Part shown: one piece after another, positions 1-8,165 of the stretch
How the letters are laid out: the number at the start of each line of letters is the position of its first letter
Numbering within the stretch: position 1 is the first letter of the stretch
From: Bacillus sp. FJAT-52991
GTDB lineage: Bacteria > Bacillota > Bacilli > Bacillales > Domibacillaceae
Direction: 5' to 3'
Assembly: GCF_037201805.1 (NCBI RefSeq)
Contig: NZ_CP147404.1
Coordinates: 2,008,001-2,072,000, forward strand
DNA: 64,000 bases
Program-made: the position numbers and the translations under genes
The notes under the pieces: generated by a model
Told to the model about the DNA's origin: nothing
What the model saw: the letters and a program-made list of their open reading frames with translations, nothing else
The model's database searches: none

Positions 1-886
1 TACGAACTTCCTGATAATCATGTGCATGCTGCAGCTTTCGTAAAAAGGACTCTAATTCATTGCGAATGACTTGCCCATTGGCTAAATAAAACGGCATGCC
101 CGGCGCCTCTTCAGAAAACATAAATAGTTCTAGTTCATTGCCTAATTTGCGGTGATTTCTTTTTTGTGCTTCCTCCATAAAATGAAAGTAATCCTCTAAC
201 TCTTCTTTTGAGGCAAAAGCAACACCGTAGATACGCTGCAACACTTGATTATTGCTATCTCCCCGCCAATAAACTCCTGAAATATGAGTCAATTTAAACA
301 CTTTAATGTGCCGAGTAGCTGGTAAATGCGGCCCGCGGCACAAATCGAAAAATTCCCCTTGACGATAGATTGTTACTACATCTTCAGCTGGAATATGTTC
401 GAGCAATTCAAGCTTTAACGGATCATGAGCAAATAGCTCTTTCGCTTCTTCACGCGATACTTCCTCACGTAGGATCTCCAAATTTTCAGCGATGATTTTA
501 TTCATTTCTTTTTCAATCTTTGACAAATCATGAACAGCTAAACGATGTTCCATGTCAATGTCATAGTAAAAGCCATTTTCAACGACAGGACCTACCCCTA
601 AATGAACGTCCCCATAAAGACGCTTGACGGCTTGAGCCAATACATGGGCTGTTGTATGCCTCATAATCTCTAGCCCAGCTGACGAATGAAGATCGTATAA
701 TTCAATCTCTGCATTCTCATGGATTCCGCGGCGAAAATCATATAATGATCCGTTCACCTTACCTGCGACTGAGTTCTTTTTTAAGCCTGGGCTAATCGAT
801 TGTGCGATGTCGTCTAAAGATACCCCTTGTACATACTTCTTTTCCTTTCCATCTGGAAACTTAATGACCATTTCATTTGCACTCAT
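1..886 (-). CDS. thrZ: threonyl-tRNA synthetase, ThrZ type (5' part, runs off window)
   Basis: Charges tRNA-Thr in the cytoplasm. About 295 N-terminal residues are visible: a TGS domain (about 1-62), then the second additional (editing) domain with its HTTAH motif and a CRGPH stretch, then the start of the catalytic core (FMFSEEAPGMPFYL). This last stretch resembles B. subtilis ThrZ more than ThrS as I remember them. The ATG at 886 follows GAGGTG by 8 nt. The 3' end lies beyond position 1. The gene is preceded by three tandem T-boxes, as thrZ is in B. subtilis, which supports the paralogue call. The family is certain; thrZ over thrS is likely. Confidence 0.9.
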   Translation of the reverse strand, partial: MSANEMVIKFPDGKEKKYVQGVSLDDIAQSISPGLKKNSVAGKVNGSLYDFRRGIHENAEIELYDLHSSAGLEIMRHTTAHVLAQAVKRLYGDVHLGVGPVVENGFYYDIDMEHRLAVHDLSKIEKEMNKIIAENLEILREEVSREEAKELFAHDPLKLELLEHIPAEDVVTIYRQGEFFDLCRGPHLPATRHIKVFKLTHISGVYWRGDSNNQVLQRIYGVAFASKEELEDYFHFMEEAQKRNHRKLGNELELFMFSEEAPGMPFYLANGQVIRNELESFLRKLQHAHDYQEVR

Positions 887-917
887 GCTTTCAACACCTC
901 TTATTATTTTTTCGCAT

Positions 918-1177
918 AAAAAAACACACTCATCCCTCAAATAGGGACGAGTGTGTGTTAGACCCGTGGTTCCACCCAGATTCCCATCATGTTCCTTGCC
1001 ATGATGGCTCCTTTAGCTGTATCGTAGCCGCTACGGTATTGATTACTTTGATTTCACCAATACAGCTCCAAGGGGGTCAGTCATTTTTCCGTGTTAGGAA
1101 GCTTCCACCTTTTGCTTCCCTCTCTGTGAACCGTAAAAAATGCTCATGTCCTTTTCAACGCCGATCGATATTTAATT
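918..1177 (-). promoter_or_regulatory. T-box riboswitch, copy 1 (proximal to thrZ)
   Basis: On the minus strand the T-box core TGGGTGGAACCACGGG is followed by a terminator with a long ACACACTC stem (924-959) and a T-run. The UGGA in the antiterminator bulge would pair with the UCCA end of uncharged tRNA-Thr. This copy is the last of three before the thrZ start codon. Confidence 0.93.
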
Positions 1178-1183
1178 AACCAT

Positions 1184-1446
1184 AAAAAAACACACATTCA
1201 TCCCTAAAAACAGGGACGAGTGTGTGTTAGACCCGTGGTTCCACCCAGATTCCCATCATATTCCTTGTCATGATGGCTCCTTTGGCTGTATCGTAGCCGC
1301 TACGGTATTGATTACTTTGATTTCACCAATACAGCTCCAAGGGGGTCAGTCATTTTTCCGTGTTAGGAAGCTTCCACCTTTTGCTTCCCTCTCTGTGAAC
1401 CGTAAAAAACGCTCATGTCCTTTTCAACGCCGATCGATATTTAATT
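1184..1446 (-). promoter_or_regulatory. T-box riboswitch, copy 2
   Basis: The same architecture as the neighbouring copies at an exact 269-bp offset: stem I with an AGAGAGG stretch, T-box core, and its own terminator with an ACACACTCGTCCCT-type stem and T-run. Only scattered substitutions separate it from the copies on either side. Confidence 0.93.
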
Positions 1447-1452
1447 AACCAT

Positions 1453-1715
1453 AAAAAAACACACATTCATCCCTAAAAACAGGGACGAGTGTGTGTTAGA
1501 CCCGTGGTTCCACCCAGATTCCCATCATATTCCTTGTCATGATGGCTCCTTTGGCTGTATCGTAGCCGCTACGGTATTGATTACTTTGATTTCACCAATA
1601 CGACTCCAAGGGGGTAAGTCATTTTTCCGTGTTAGGAAGCTTCCACCTTTTGCTTCCCTCTCTGTGAACCGTAAAAAATGCTCATGTCCTTTTCGACGCC
1701 TGCTTTATATTGTTA
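1453..1715 (-). promoter_or_regulatory. T-box riboswitch, copy 3 (first transcribed)
   Basis: Third copy, again at a 269-bp offset, with T-box core and terminator. Its 5' edge lies just downstream of the promoter. UAACACGG in the internal loop of stem I contains Thr codons (ACA, ACG) and is a candidate specifier region. I could not fix the specifier with certainty. Confidence 0.92.
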
Positions 1716-1718
1716 ACT

Positions 1719-1747
1719 ACTATAATGGATGGTCCAATGGTAGTCAA
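1719..1747 (-). promoter_or_regulatory. sigma-A promoter of thrZ leader
   Basis: On the minus strand TTGACT (1742-1747) and TATAGT (1719-1724) are separated by exactly 17 nt, immediately before the first T-box. Confidence 0.85.
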
Positions 1748-1950
1748 CAAAAAGTTAAAATTTTCTTATCGAGGGGAAGTTTTTTCATTTCCATCGTTCA
1801 TTTTTATCTTGGATGCTTGTAACAGCCGAAAAAATTGATTATGATTGGTAACTAGACAACATGAAATTTTTTCATTACAACACAATTGATATTCATTCTC
1901 AATCGAATGATAGGAAATTTATCACACTACATACAAAGGAGTTTTCACCT

Positions 1951-2457
1951 ATGTTATCTACGACTTTACGCGATGCATTAATTGATCAAATGAATTTTGA
2001 ATTCTATTCTGCCCATACATACATGGCCATGGCTGCTTATTGTACGGCAGAAAGCTATGATGGCTTCGCAAACTTTTTCCTTGTCCAAGCAGAAGAAGAG
2101 CGTTTTCATGCGATGAAGCTATATAATTACATTAATGATCGCGGCGAAAGAGCGATTATTTCCGGTTTTGAAAATCCGAATAACGAATTTTCTTCTATTC
2201 TTGAAGCCTTCGAAATCGGATTAGAACATGAGAAAGAAGTCACAAAACGGTTCTACCACCTTTCTGATATTGCGATGGATGAGCGCGAGCATGCGACAAT
2301 GGCCTTTTTGAAATGGTTCATTGATGAGCAAGTCGAAGAAGAAGCCTCTTTTGATTCACTCATTAACAAAATCAAACGCATCGAAAATAACTCAAATGCC
2401 CTATTTATGTTAGATACCGAGTTAGCCGCTCGTACATTTGTTGCGCCAGCGGAATAA
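1951..2457 (+). CDS. ftnA: bacterial non-haem ferritin
   Basis: Cytoplasmic iron-storage protein of 168 aa, the usual length for a 24-mer ferritin. The ferroxidase ligands are all in register: E17, E50, H53, E94, Q127 and E130. The reading frame is open further upstream, but the ATG at 1951 has AAAGGAG 11 nt before it, so I chose it over the ATG at 1861. It is monocistronic, with a strong terminator just downstream. An imperfect inverted repeat (ATTCATTC-N6-GAATGAT, about 1893-1914) upstream could be a Fur- or PerR-like operator, but the match to either consensus is weak. It is divergent from the thrZ leader. Confidence 0.93.
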   Translation: MLSTTLRDALIDQMNFEFYSAHTYMAMAAYCTAESYDGFANFFLVQAEEERFHAMKLYNYINDRGERAIISGFENPNNEFSSILEAFEIGLEHEKEVTKRFYHLSDIAMDEREHATMAFLKWFIDEQVEEEASFDSLINKIKRIENNSNALFMLDTELAARTFVAPAE

Positions 2458-2470
2458 TGAATAAGTGCTG

Positions 2471-2511
2471 ATCCCCTGAAGACAAGTTTTTCTGTCTTTA
2501 GGGGATTTTTT
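2471..2511 (+). terminator. intrinsic terminator after ferritin
   Basis: ATCCCCT...AGGGGAT stem extended by AAGACA/TGTCTT, followed by a T-run. Confidence 0.85.
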
Positions 2512-2527
2512 AAGAATAGACATTACG

Positions 2528-3166
2528 TTAGGAAGCCTTTCTTCCACTTTCCACCCGCCCAAGATACTTACCCGTTTTTGCCTGATAGTATATGTCTACT
2601 ATTTTATCGTTACGTTCCCCGCTGACTGAGACAAAAATATTTTTCGCATCCCTTACAATTCGAAAATGATATCCTGATGAAAAAGGATCATTTTTTGGTC
2701 CAGGTTGAAGGTTAAATTTTTCTATTGCTTTTTTCACAATTTGGCTACTATCTGTTTTAATTTCTGAATCTTTAATAGTATATTCATCGGAACTACTGGT
2801 TATAGTGTAGTTTTTTAAATGCCCCTTTTCTATTACTATCACCATGTGACGATCTCTACTAGGTAAAGAATAAACACCTACCCATCTTCTTCTTTTTCCA
2901 TCCTCACCATCAGCTCTTCCATCCTCTACGCTGTTCAAAAATAATAGTTCGGGATTTATGTCGTATTCTTTTGCTTGTTGTAGACCGAGTTTGTAAGCTT
3001 CTAGGAGTGTAATTTTTTTATCAGGTAGTGTATCAAACGACTTCACATGAAACGTTTGGTCCTTCTTCAGTTCTTTGTCCGCATGTACCATACGATCATC
3101 AATGGTTAAAAACGAGTAGACTCCCATGCCAATCACAATCAAATACACAATTACTTTTCTGTTCAA
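2528..3166 (-). CDS. hypothetical exported or membrane-anchored protein
   Basis: 212 aa with one hydrophobic N-terminal segment (about 4-22), probably a signal anchor, and a hydrophilic remainder. The C-terminal half (an amphipathic helix after KTDSSQIVKKAIEKF, then IVDIYYQAKTGKYLGRV) has the rhythm of a PepSY-type fold, but I cannot confirm this. The start codon is TTG, overlapping the TGA of the upstream 57-aa gene (ATTTGAAC), so translation is probably coupled. I do not recognise the family. Confidence 0.6.
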   Translation of the reverse strand: MNRKVIVYLIVIGMGVYSFLTIDDRMVHADKELKKDQTFHVKSFDTLPDKKITLLEAYKLGLQQAKEYDINPELLFLNSVEDGRADGEDGKRRRWVGVYSLPSRDRHMVIVIEKGHLKNYTITSSSDEYTIKDSEIKTDSSQIVKKAIEKFNLQPGPKNDPFSSGYHFRIVRDAKNIFVSVSGERNDKIVDIYYQAKTGKYLGRVESGRKAS

Positions 3167-3336
3167 ATCGCCTTCCGCTCCTTATCCAAGTAATCATTAA
3201 ACAGCAGCACGCCCTCCACCACATCGTCTTCCTTGAACTGTAATGCAACCTCACGTACAAAAAGCTCACCTTGCATCACTTTTCCTGTTTTCACATAATA
3301 AGCTTTCATTCGATGTAGCACTTCGTACATATCCAT
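3163..3336 (-). CDS. small hypothetical protein (57 aa)
   Basis: Short ORF beginning MDMYEVLHRMKAYYVKTGK and ending YLDKERKAI. The ATG at 3336 has GGAGG 10 nt upstream. Its stop overlaps the TTG start of the next gene, and the DnaB-like gene lies 49 bp upstream on the same strand, so all may be in one transcription unit. It has no membrane segment or recognisable motif. The good ribosome site and the stop-start overlap are the support for a real gene. Confidence 0.6.
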   Translation of the reverse strand: MDMYEVLHRMKAYYVKTGKVMQGELFVREVALQFKEDDVVEGVLLFNDYLDKERKAI

Positions 3337-3385
3337 CGCTTCATAACCTCCAATTTTTAGTGTTCCCTTTTACTGGATGTTTTTC

Positions 3386-4660
3386 TCACTTAGGTTCACA
3401 AAACTTTGAGTATTCCTTCCAAAAGGTTAATGGGATACTGCCGACTGGGCCGTTACGCTGTTTGGCAATATTGATTTCGACGATATTATTTGTTTGTAAA
3501 CTTTTATCATAGTAATCGTCGCGATAAAGGAGCATAACGAGGTCGGCATCTTGTTCGATTGAACCAGAATCTCTTAAGTCGGATAGCATCGGGCGTTTGT
3601 TTTGCCGCTGTTCGACGGAGCGATTGAGCTGGCTTAGTAAAATAATCGGCACACTGAACTGGCGGGCAATTTGTTTCAATTCACTTGTCATCTTTCCAAT
3701 GGCGAGATCGTGGCGTTCGAATGTGCCCATCGGAGTCATTAGCTGCAAGTAATCAATAATGACAAGTTGCTTTTGATGGGGATGAGAGCGGCTAGTGGCT
3801 CGGATGTTGGCGCGAATATCGGCGACGGTTTGCCTAGAGTCGTCGTGTATGTACATATCCCATGTTTCATATTGACCGATGGCACGGCTCGCTTTTTGAT
3901 GATCGCGATCATTGAACATACGATAAGGGTTGCGCCATTTCGCTCCTTCGATAGCAGAGATCGCACTTAACATTCGCTTCGTCAGCTGTTTTTCAGGCAT
4001 TTCAAGAGAGAAAATCGAGGCACATCCCCCGTCCACACAGCACTGCATCGCTAAGTTTAAAGCAAAGGCTGTTTTCCCCATGCTTGGTCTCGCAGCCACG
4101 ATGATTAAATCGCCGCCATCAAGTCCCCCTGTCATCGCATCCAAATCAGCAAACCCAGTGCTAATCCCCTTCATCATCCCTTGATCCTCTGACATTTCGT
4201 TAAAAATTCCGTACAGCACATCTGTCTTTGTGATTTCTTTCGATGACTCCGTTTCAAATAGCTCAATGTATGTCTGGTACAGCGCTTCGCTACCTTCCTC
4301 GGTTGGATTGTTTAAATAATTGGCGGCCGCTGTCATCATCCTCCTCTTTTGAAATTGCTGCAGAACAATATTTTCATAAAAAAGAATGTTCTCTGCTGTC
4401 GGGACCGAAAGCGAAAGATCCGTCAAATAGGACACGCCTCCTGCATTTTCAATTTGGTTGCCGAGTTGATTCGTAACCGTCATTATGTCGGTCGGAATCT
4501 CTTTTTCGGCAAGTTCTTTTATCGCTTGAAAGATCAGGCGATTTCTAGCTGAATGAAAATGATTCGCTGTTAAAGAAAGATCAAATACAACATCTGGTTC
4601 AAGAAAAATAGCCCCAATCACCATATTTTCAGCCTCTAGATCATTGTTGATCTCGTTCAA
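3386..4660 (-). CDS. DnaB-type replicative helicase, phage-like module
   Basis: 424 aa. The N-terminal domain begins NDLEAENMVIGAIFLEP, the usual DnaB opening. The RecA-like ATPase core has the Walker A motif ARPSMGKTAF (around residues 191-200), a Walker B-like VIIDYLQLM, and the later LSQLNRSVEQR and DSGSIEQDADLVMLLYR motifs. The frame is open to 4711, but TTG at 4660 with GAGGAG just before it gives the canonical N-terminus. It hexamerises and unwinds DNA at forks. It overlaps the loader-like gene by 20 bp and is slightly shorter than a chromosomal DnaB (about 450 aa). Its partners point to phage ancestry. Confidence 0.85.
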   Translation of the reverse strand: MNEINNDLEAENMVIGAIFLEPDVVFDLSLTANHFHSARNRLIFQAIKELAEKEIPTDIMTVTNQLGNQIENAGGVSYLTDLSLSVPTAENILFYENIVLQQFQKRRMMTAAANYLNNPTEEGSEALYQTYIELFETESSKEITKTDVLYGIFNEMSEDQGMMKGISTGFADLDAMTGGLDGGDLIIVAARPSMGKTAFALNLAMQCCVDGGCASIFSLEMPEKQLTKRMLSAISAIEGAKWRNPYRMFNDRDHQKASRAIGQYETWDMYIHDDSRQTVADIRANIRATSRSHPHQKQLVIIDYLQLMTPMGTFERHDLAIGKMTSELKQIARQFSVPIILLSQLNRSVEQRQNKRPMLSDLRDSGSIEQDADLVMLLYRDDYYDKSLQTNNIVEINIAKQRNGPVGSIPLTFWKEYSKFCEPK

Positions 4661-4919
4661 TTCGCTCCTCACCCTCTTTTTGCCATTGTTGGTACTTCTG
4701 TAAAAATTCATTATTCCCCATTTCTTGTACAGTTATTTCTGCAATGGTGGGGGGAAATGACTTGAGGCGAATATGCTCTTGCAATTTGTTAAACACTTGT
4801 TCATACGGCATTTTCCTTAAATAGTTATACCAAACCTCCACCCGTTTTTTCGTCAGCTCAAAGCGAGGATAAGCCGCAGTGATATGCTGCATAATCAGCA
4901 ATGTTTGTTCATCCGTCAT
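4641..4919 (-). CDS. helicase loader/inhibitor, G39P-like
   Basis: 92 aa, helical, with WYNYLRKMPYEQVFNKLQEHI and FPPTIAEI, the pattern of the N-terminal domain of the SPP1 gene 39 product (helicase loader/inhibitor). The family binds DnaB-type helicase and delivers it to the origin complex. It sits between a DnaD-type protein and a DnaB-type helicase and overlaps both, the same order as SPP1 genes 38-39-40. The assignment rests on motif resemblance plus gene order. Confidence 0.65.
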   Translation of the reverse strand: MTDEQTLLIMQHITAAYPRFELTKKRVEVWYNYLRKMPYEQVFNKLQEHIRLKSFPPTIAEITVQEMGNNEFLQKYQQWQKEGEERIERDQQ

Positions 4920-5649
4920 GATCCTTCACCCCCTTATGCTGCTTTAATTTTTGGTAAAATTCATCGAGTTGAAGTAAATTATCTGGTTGTTTAGTAGAGT
5001 AGTCGACTTTTGATTGATCGTGCTCAATTAACTGTTGGATCGACTTGATTTCCTTTTTAGCCCAGTCTCCTAATGTTCTCCACAAATAATTGACATTGGG
5101 CGAATCGGCATTCCTCACTCGATCAATGGCTTCAATAATTAACGAATCCGCCATCTTATCCTCTTCCATAAACGAGGTCAGCATCTCGATATGATGTCTT
5201 TTCATGGAATAGCGAAAAACTTCTTGCCAAGTGATCTCAATATCATGCCAATTAATTCTTCTTTCTTCTTCCTTTCTTTCTTTATTAAAGGTCGCGATTT
5301 GCATCGGTAACTGTGTCGGCGAATGTGTCGTTAATTGAGTAGGCATCATCTCGTTCACTGTCTGGGTGGCTGTCTGTAAAGAGAACAACGTAAAGGCCGT
5401 CGCTTGATTGCCTTTTGCTTGAAAATCGATCATGCCCACTTGTTTTAATTGCTCTCTCGCACGATAATACGCATCTTTTTTCAAACGGGTGTTCACTTCA
5501 ATAACGGACCGAGCGATGGTAAATGGACTTTTGGGGCCCGTTTTATGATAAAGATGCATCAATGCATGCCAAAGTAAAATCGCCGATTGAGATAAATCAT
5601 TGACCTCCAACTGATCATAAAAAGCCCTCACTTCTGCTTGATAATTCAT
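4909..5649 (-). CDS. DnaD-like replication initiation protein
   Basis: 246 aa. The N-terminal 95 residues look like a winged helix (LSQSAILLWHALMHLYHKTG ... REQLKQVGMIDFQ), as in phage replication organisers. A polar linker with TQLPTQ-type repeats follows, then a C-terminal DnaD-type region (WQEVFRYSMKRHHIEMLTSFM ... NVNYLWRTLGDWAKK). It probably binds origin DNA and recruits the loader. First gene of the module: AAGGAGG lies 10 nt before the ATG, and the stop overlaps the loader start by 11 bp. Confidence 0.75.
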   Translation of the reverse strand: MNYQAEVRAFYDQLEVNDLSQSAILLWHALMHLYHKTGPKSPFTIARSVIEVNTRLKKDAYYRAREQLKQVGMIDFQAKGNQATAFTLFSLQTATQTVNEMMPTQLTTHSPTQLPMQIATFNKERKEEERRINWHDIEITWQEVFRYSMKRHHIEMLTSFMEEDKMADSLIIEAIDRVRNADSPNVNYLWRTLGDWAKKEIKSIQQLIEHDQSKVDYSTKQPDNLLQLDEFYQKLKQHKGVKDHDG

Positions 5650-5747
5650 ATACCTTTATCCTCCTTCGTTTTACCTATTCACCATCTATATAGAAAAAAA
5701 GCACAAAAAAAGACACCCCCTTAGAAAATTTTTGAAAGAAAAAGCGA

Positions 5748-5781
5748 AAGGTCTGACTAGAGTCGCTGTCAGACCTTTGCA
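5748..5781 (-). terminator. terminator after small membrane protein
   Basis: AAAGGTCTGAC / GTCAGACCTTT perfect 11-bp stem, followed on the minus strand by CGCTTTTTCTTT. Confidence 0.75.
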
Positions 5782-5801
5782 AGCCTTCTCTCGGCCAAAA
5801 A

Positions 5802-6026
5802 TTATTGAGGTGATTTTTCTCTTTCCATTTCTTCTAATTTGAAAAAACTCACTAAACCGAACAACAAAGAAAATAAAACGATGACCTTTAGCACTCGGAC
5901 GGGGTCCACACTCATTTGAGAACTTAACATAGCAGGAATATCGGTGTTCATCAACACGACAGACACTAGACCTAACAAGATCGACCCCCACATCACTTTT
6001 CTTATATTCGATTGCGACAAAATCAT
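5802..6026 (-). CDS. small membrane protein, two TM segments
   Basis: 74 aa with hydrophobic segments at about 11-28 (MWGSILLGLVSVVLMNT) and 43-63 (VLKVIVLFSLLFGLVSFF) and a charged C-terminal tail. GGAGGG precedes the ATG closely. It stands alone with its own terminator. No family recognised. Confidence 0.6.
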   Translation of the reverse strand: MILSQSNIRKVMWGSILLGLVSVVLMNTDIPAMLSSQMSVDPVRVLKVIVLFSLLFGLVSFFKLEEMEREKSPQ

Positions 6027-6087
6027 TCAGCCCTCCTTTTATTTATAATATTATGGATATTTTTAAGGATACCTGCTGTAGCTTTGG

Positions 6088-6230
6088 AATAAAGTTTGAT
6101 CATTTCAATTAACCTTATTTCACTAAACGTATCCGTTACTTTAAGTCTATTCTTTCACATATTCCAGGAATGCTGCACCGTTAGTGAAATAAGAAATCTT
6201 AGCTAACAGGATTTCTTATCAAACTTTATT
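6088..6230. repeat. nested inverted repeat, MITE-like
   Basis: The outer 13-bp arms AATAAAGTTTGAT (6088-6100) and ATCAAACTTTATT (6218-6230) are perfect. The inner 13-bp arms CTTATTTCACTAA (6114-6126) and TTAGTGAAATAAG (6181-6193) are also perfect. The element lies in the 448-bp gene-free stretch between 6027 and 6474 and has no ORF. No target-site duplication was established. Confidence 0.6.
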
Positions 6231-6419
6231 AATAATTATCAATTTTTTTTATAAATATTAGACTTTGTTTGAAAACTACAGCTGAAAAAGGAGAGTTTGT
6301 GAGAGGCTTCAATATAGTTGACTTATTCCCAGAATTTTTCCGGAATCACATGCAATGATGAAGATACGAGATTATTTATTTTTTAATCCCTTGTTAGGAA
6401 TCAGTGTTGATGGTATTAT

Positions 6420-6459
6420 ATGAATATATAATACGAATATTCGTTTTATATATTCATAA
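6420..6459. promoter_or_regulatory. 40-bp palindromic operator before TetR gene
   Basis: The arms ATGAATATATAATACGAATA and the reverse complement of TATTCGTTTTATATATTCAT match at 19 of 20 positions. The palindrome is directly upstream of the ribosome site of the TetR gene, so autoregulation is likely. Confidence 0.75.
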
Positions 6460-6474
6460 AGGAGGTGTTCACCT

Positions 6475-7068
6475 ATGGCAAGAGGAAAAAAAGTTTTTTC
6501 AGAAGAAGATAAAATTCTGATTAAAAGTAAATTGAAAGATGAGTGTATGGCATTTTGGATTTCTCTAGGTTATAAAGAAACAAGCATTGGCGCATTGTGT
6601 AAGAAAGCAGAAATATCAACAGGTACTTTTTATAATTTTTATTCAAGTAAGGAAGAACTTTTTTTTGAAGTTTTGTATGACATCCAAGATACTATTTATG
6701 AAAATTTCATTGAGCGAATTGAACAATGTCCTGAAAAGTCCGGCTTTGAAACAGCAATAATCCAGCTTTACTATGAATACGAAAGCAAACCATTTCTTTA
6801 TGACGTAAAAACGACCGATTTCATATCATTTTATAGTAAACTATCGGAGGAAATGAAAGAAAAACTAACTTTTGATAGTAATAATCTTTTTCGTACTGCA
6901 ATCAAACGAGCAAATCTTAAATTAAAGGTTTCTGAAAAGTTAGCATTTTCGACTTTCACCGTACTTCTTTCAAGTATTGCAAGTAAAGAAGGCATTTCAA
7001 AGAACTGTGATCATTTAGCCACATTTCAATTTATGACTAAGCAATTGGTAGCAAGTATCTTTGAGTAG
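6475..7068 (+). CDS. TetR/AcrR family regulator
   Basis: 197 aa. The N-terminal helix-turn-helix reads IGALCKKAEISTGTFYNFYSSKEELFFEVL, the standard TetR signature around residues 36-66. The C-terminal ligand domain is unassigned. AAAGGAGGTG precedes the ATG. It reads into two mini membrane-protein genes and probably controls them and itself through the palindrome just upstream. Base composition is more AT-rich than the neighbours, hinting at separate ancestry (inference). Confidence 0.85.
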   Translation: MARGKKVFSEEDKILIKSKLKDECMAFWISLGYKETSIGALCKKAEISTGTFYNFYSSKEELFFEVLYDIQDTIYENFIERIEQCPEKSGFETAIIQLYYEYESKPFLYDVKTTDFISFYSKLSEEMKEKLTFDSNNLFRTAIKRANLKLKVSEKLAFSTFTVLLSSIASKEGISKNCDHLATFQFMTKQLVASIFE

Positions 7069-7104
7069 AGGCTCTATTTCAAATATAAAGTAGGCGGGAT
7101 AGCA

Positions 7105-7335
7105 ATGAGTTTATTTTGGAGTATTATAGATTTTCTTAAAGAAACAGCACCTTTCTTTATCGTGTTTAATATCATTGTAGCAATCGTCTTACTAATCTCA
7201 GGGTTAATTTTAATATCCAAAAAAAACAGAGAACAGAAGACGAAAAAGGTTGTCGGAATGGTTTGTTTATCCATTTCATTGTTAGCTTTTTTGGGTGCTC
7301 TGTCCAATGCTTTGTTTTCTTTCTTCGTATTTTAA
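7105..7335 (+). CDS. small membrane protein, two TM segments
   Basis: 76 aa with hydrophobic helices at about 17-38 (FFIVFNIIVAIVLLISGLILI) and 49-76 (VVGMVCLSISLLAFLGALSNALFSFFVF), joined by a basic loop KKNREQKTKK. It starts 36 bp after the TetR gene. Two-helix proteins beside a TetR repressor can be small exporters or accessory subunits, but this one lacks the SMR signature, so the function is open. Confidence 0.6.
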   Translation: MSLFWSIIDFLKETAPFFIVFNIIVAIVLLISGLILISKKNREQKTKKVVGMVCLSISLLAFLGALSNALFSFFVF

Positions 7336-7361
7336 AATGAGGATGAAAGAGAGATAAAAAG

Positions 7362-7610
7362 ATGTTAGATAAAATACATATTATCATGGACGCGGCTTGT
7401 AAATGGGGAAATAAAAATCTGGGAACCTCTATTCGATTCCCTAAACCAACAAAAAAATCCATAGTATTCAGTGCATTTTCAAGTGGAAGTATTGGTAGTG
7501 CAATTCTGATGTATGGATTTTTTTTCAACAACAAATGGATTTTGTTATTTGGTGGACTTGGAATAATAAGCAGTGTTTTCATATATCGACAAAGTGCAAA
7601 AAACGATTAG
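7362..7610 (+). CDS. small membrane protein
   Basis: 82 aa with an amphipathic N-terminus and two hydrophobic stretches (about 34-53 and 58-73: SSGSIGSAILMYGFFF and ILLFGGLGIISSVFIY). It lies 26 bp after the preceding small membrane gene, with a plausible AGAGAGATAAAAAG ribosome site. It presumably acts with that gene under the TetR regulator. No family recognised. Confidence 0.55.
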   Translation: MLDKIHIIMDAACKWGNKNLGTSIRFPKPTKKSIVFSAFSSGSIGSAILMYGFFFNNKWILLFGGLGIISSVFIYRQSAKND

Positions 7611-8165
7611 ATACGTACATTATCTTTTTGTATAGTAGTTTTGTCACTATGAAATACATCGAATTTATATAAATTTTACGAAAAAATCCTGAAAACCGCG
7701 GGCATATTGATCGACTTTATCAGTTCTAAGAAGAATCATTTGCTCTATCCACAGGATGAATAGCAAAGTCTTTATACCATCGAAGAGGATATTTGACTAG
7801 AAGCAACCGACATACCTCCGTTAAATATAAAAAACGACTGCCACCAAATGATGACAGTCGTTTGTTGTATGTAACCTAGTTAGCTAGTCAGCCATGCGGC
7901 AATCAAAACGGTCGATGAACAACCACCGTATCAGCCGTGCTCATGGATTTGATCGAACTTATAAGCTGTAAGTCTTGAACTTTGAATCGAAAGAGTCTTG
8001 ATTCTTGAGCTCTGAGTGCTGAACTTTGAGCTTTGAGCTTTTATCCCATTTATTTAGTATCTCACTAAATGATCTCATTATGATAAAAGTTGGAGCGGCT
8101 GTAAGGTCAAAGCCGCCAGCACCTGTTCAGTTGCCTTGATTTTCGACTAACTAACTAGCATTCAT
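7611..8165. other. gene-free stretch with hairpins and low-complexity tract
   Basis: Contains a 30-bp hairpin (7835-7864, AACGACTG/CAGTCGTT) with a T-run on the minus strand, a low-complexity tract of CTTTGAGCTTTGAG-like units (about 7965-8040), and a GCGGCT/AGCCGC hairpin near 8094-8116. No convincing gene was found. A short frame at about 7680-7760 (KILKTAGILIDFISSKKN) may be a decayed gene fragment. Confidence 0.5.

Noticed and set aside
877..1822. Three similar plus-strand ORFs (100, 74 and 109 codons)
   Set aside because: They lie on the antisense strand of the three T-box leaders; their mutual similarity reflects the repeated RNA elements, not protein genes.
1893..1914. Definite Fur or PerR box before ferritin
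   Set aside because: The inverted repeat has the wrong spacing and too few matches to either consensus; mentioned only as a possibility under the gene.
5686..5991. 101-codon minus-strand ORF
   Set aside because: Overlaps the 74-aa membrane protein in another frame and runs through its terminator.
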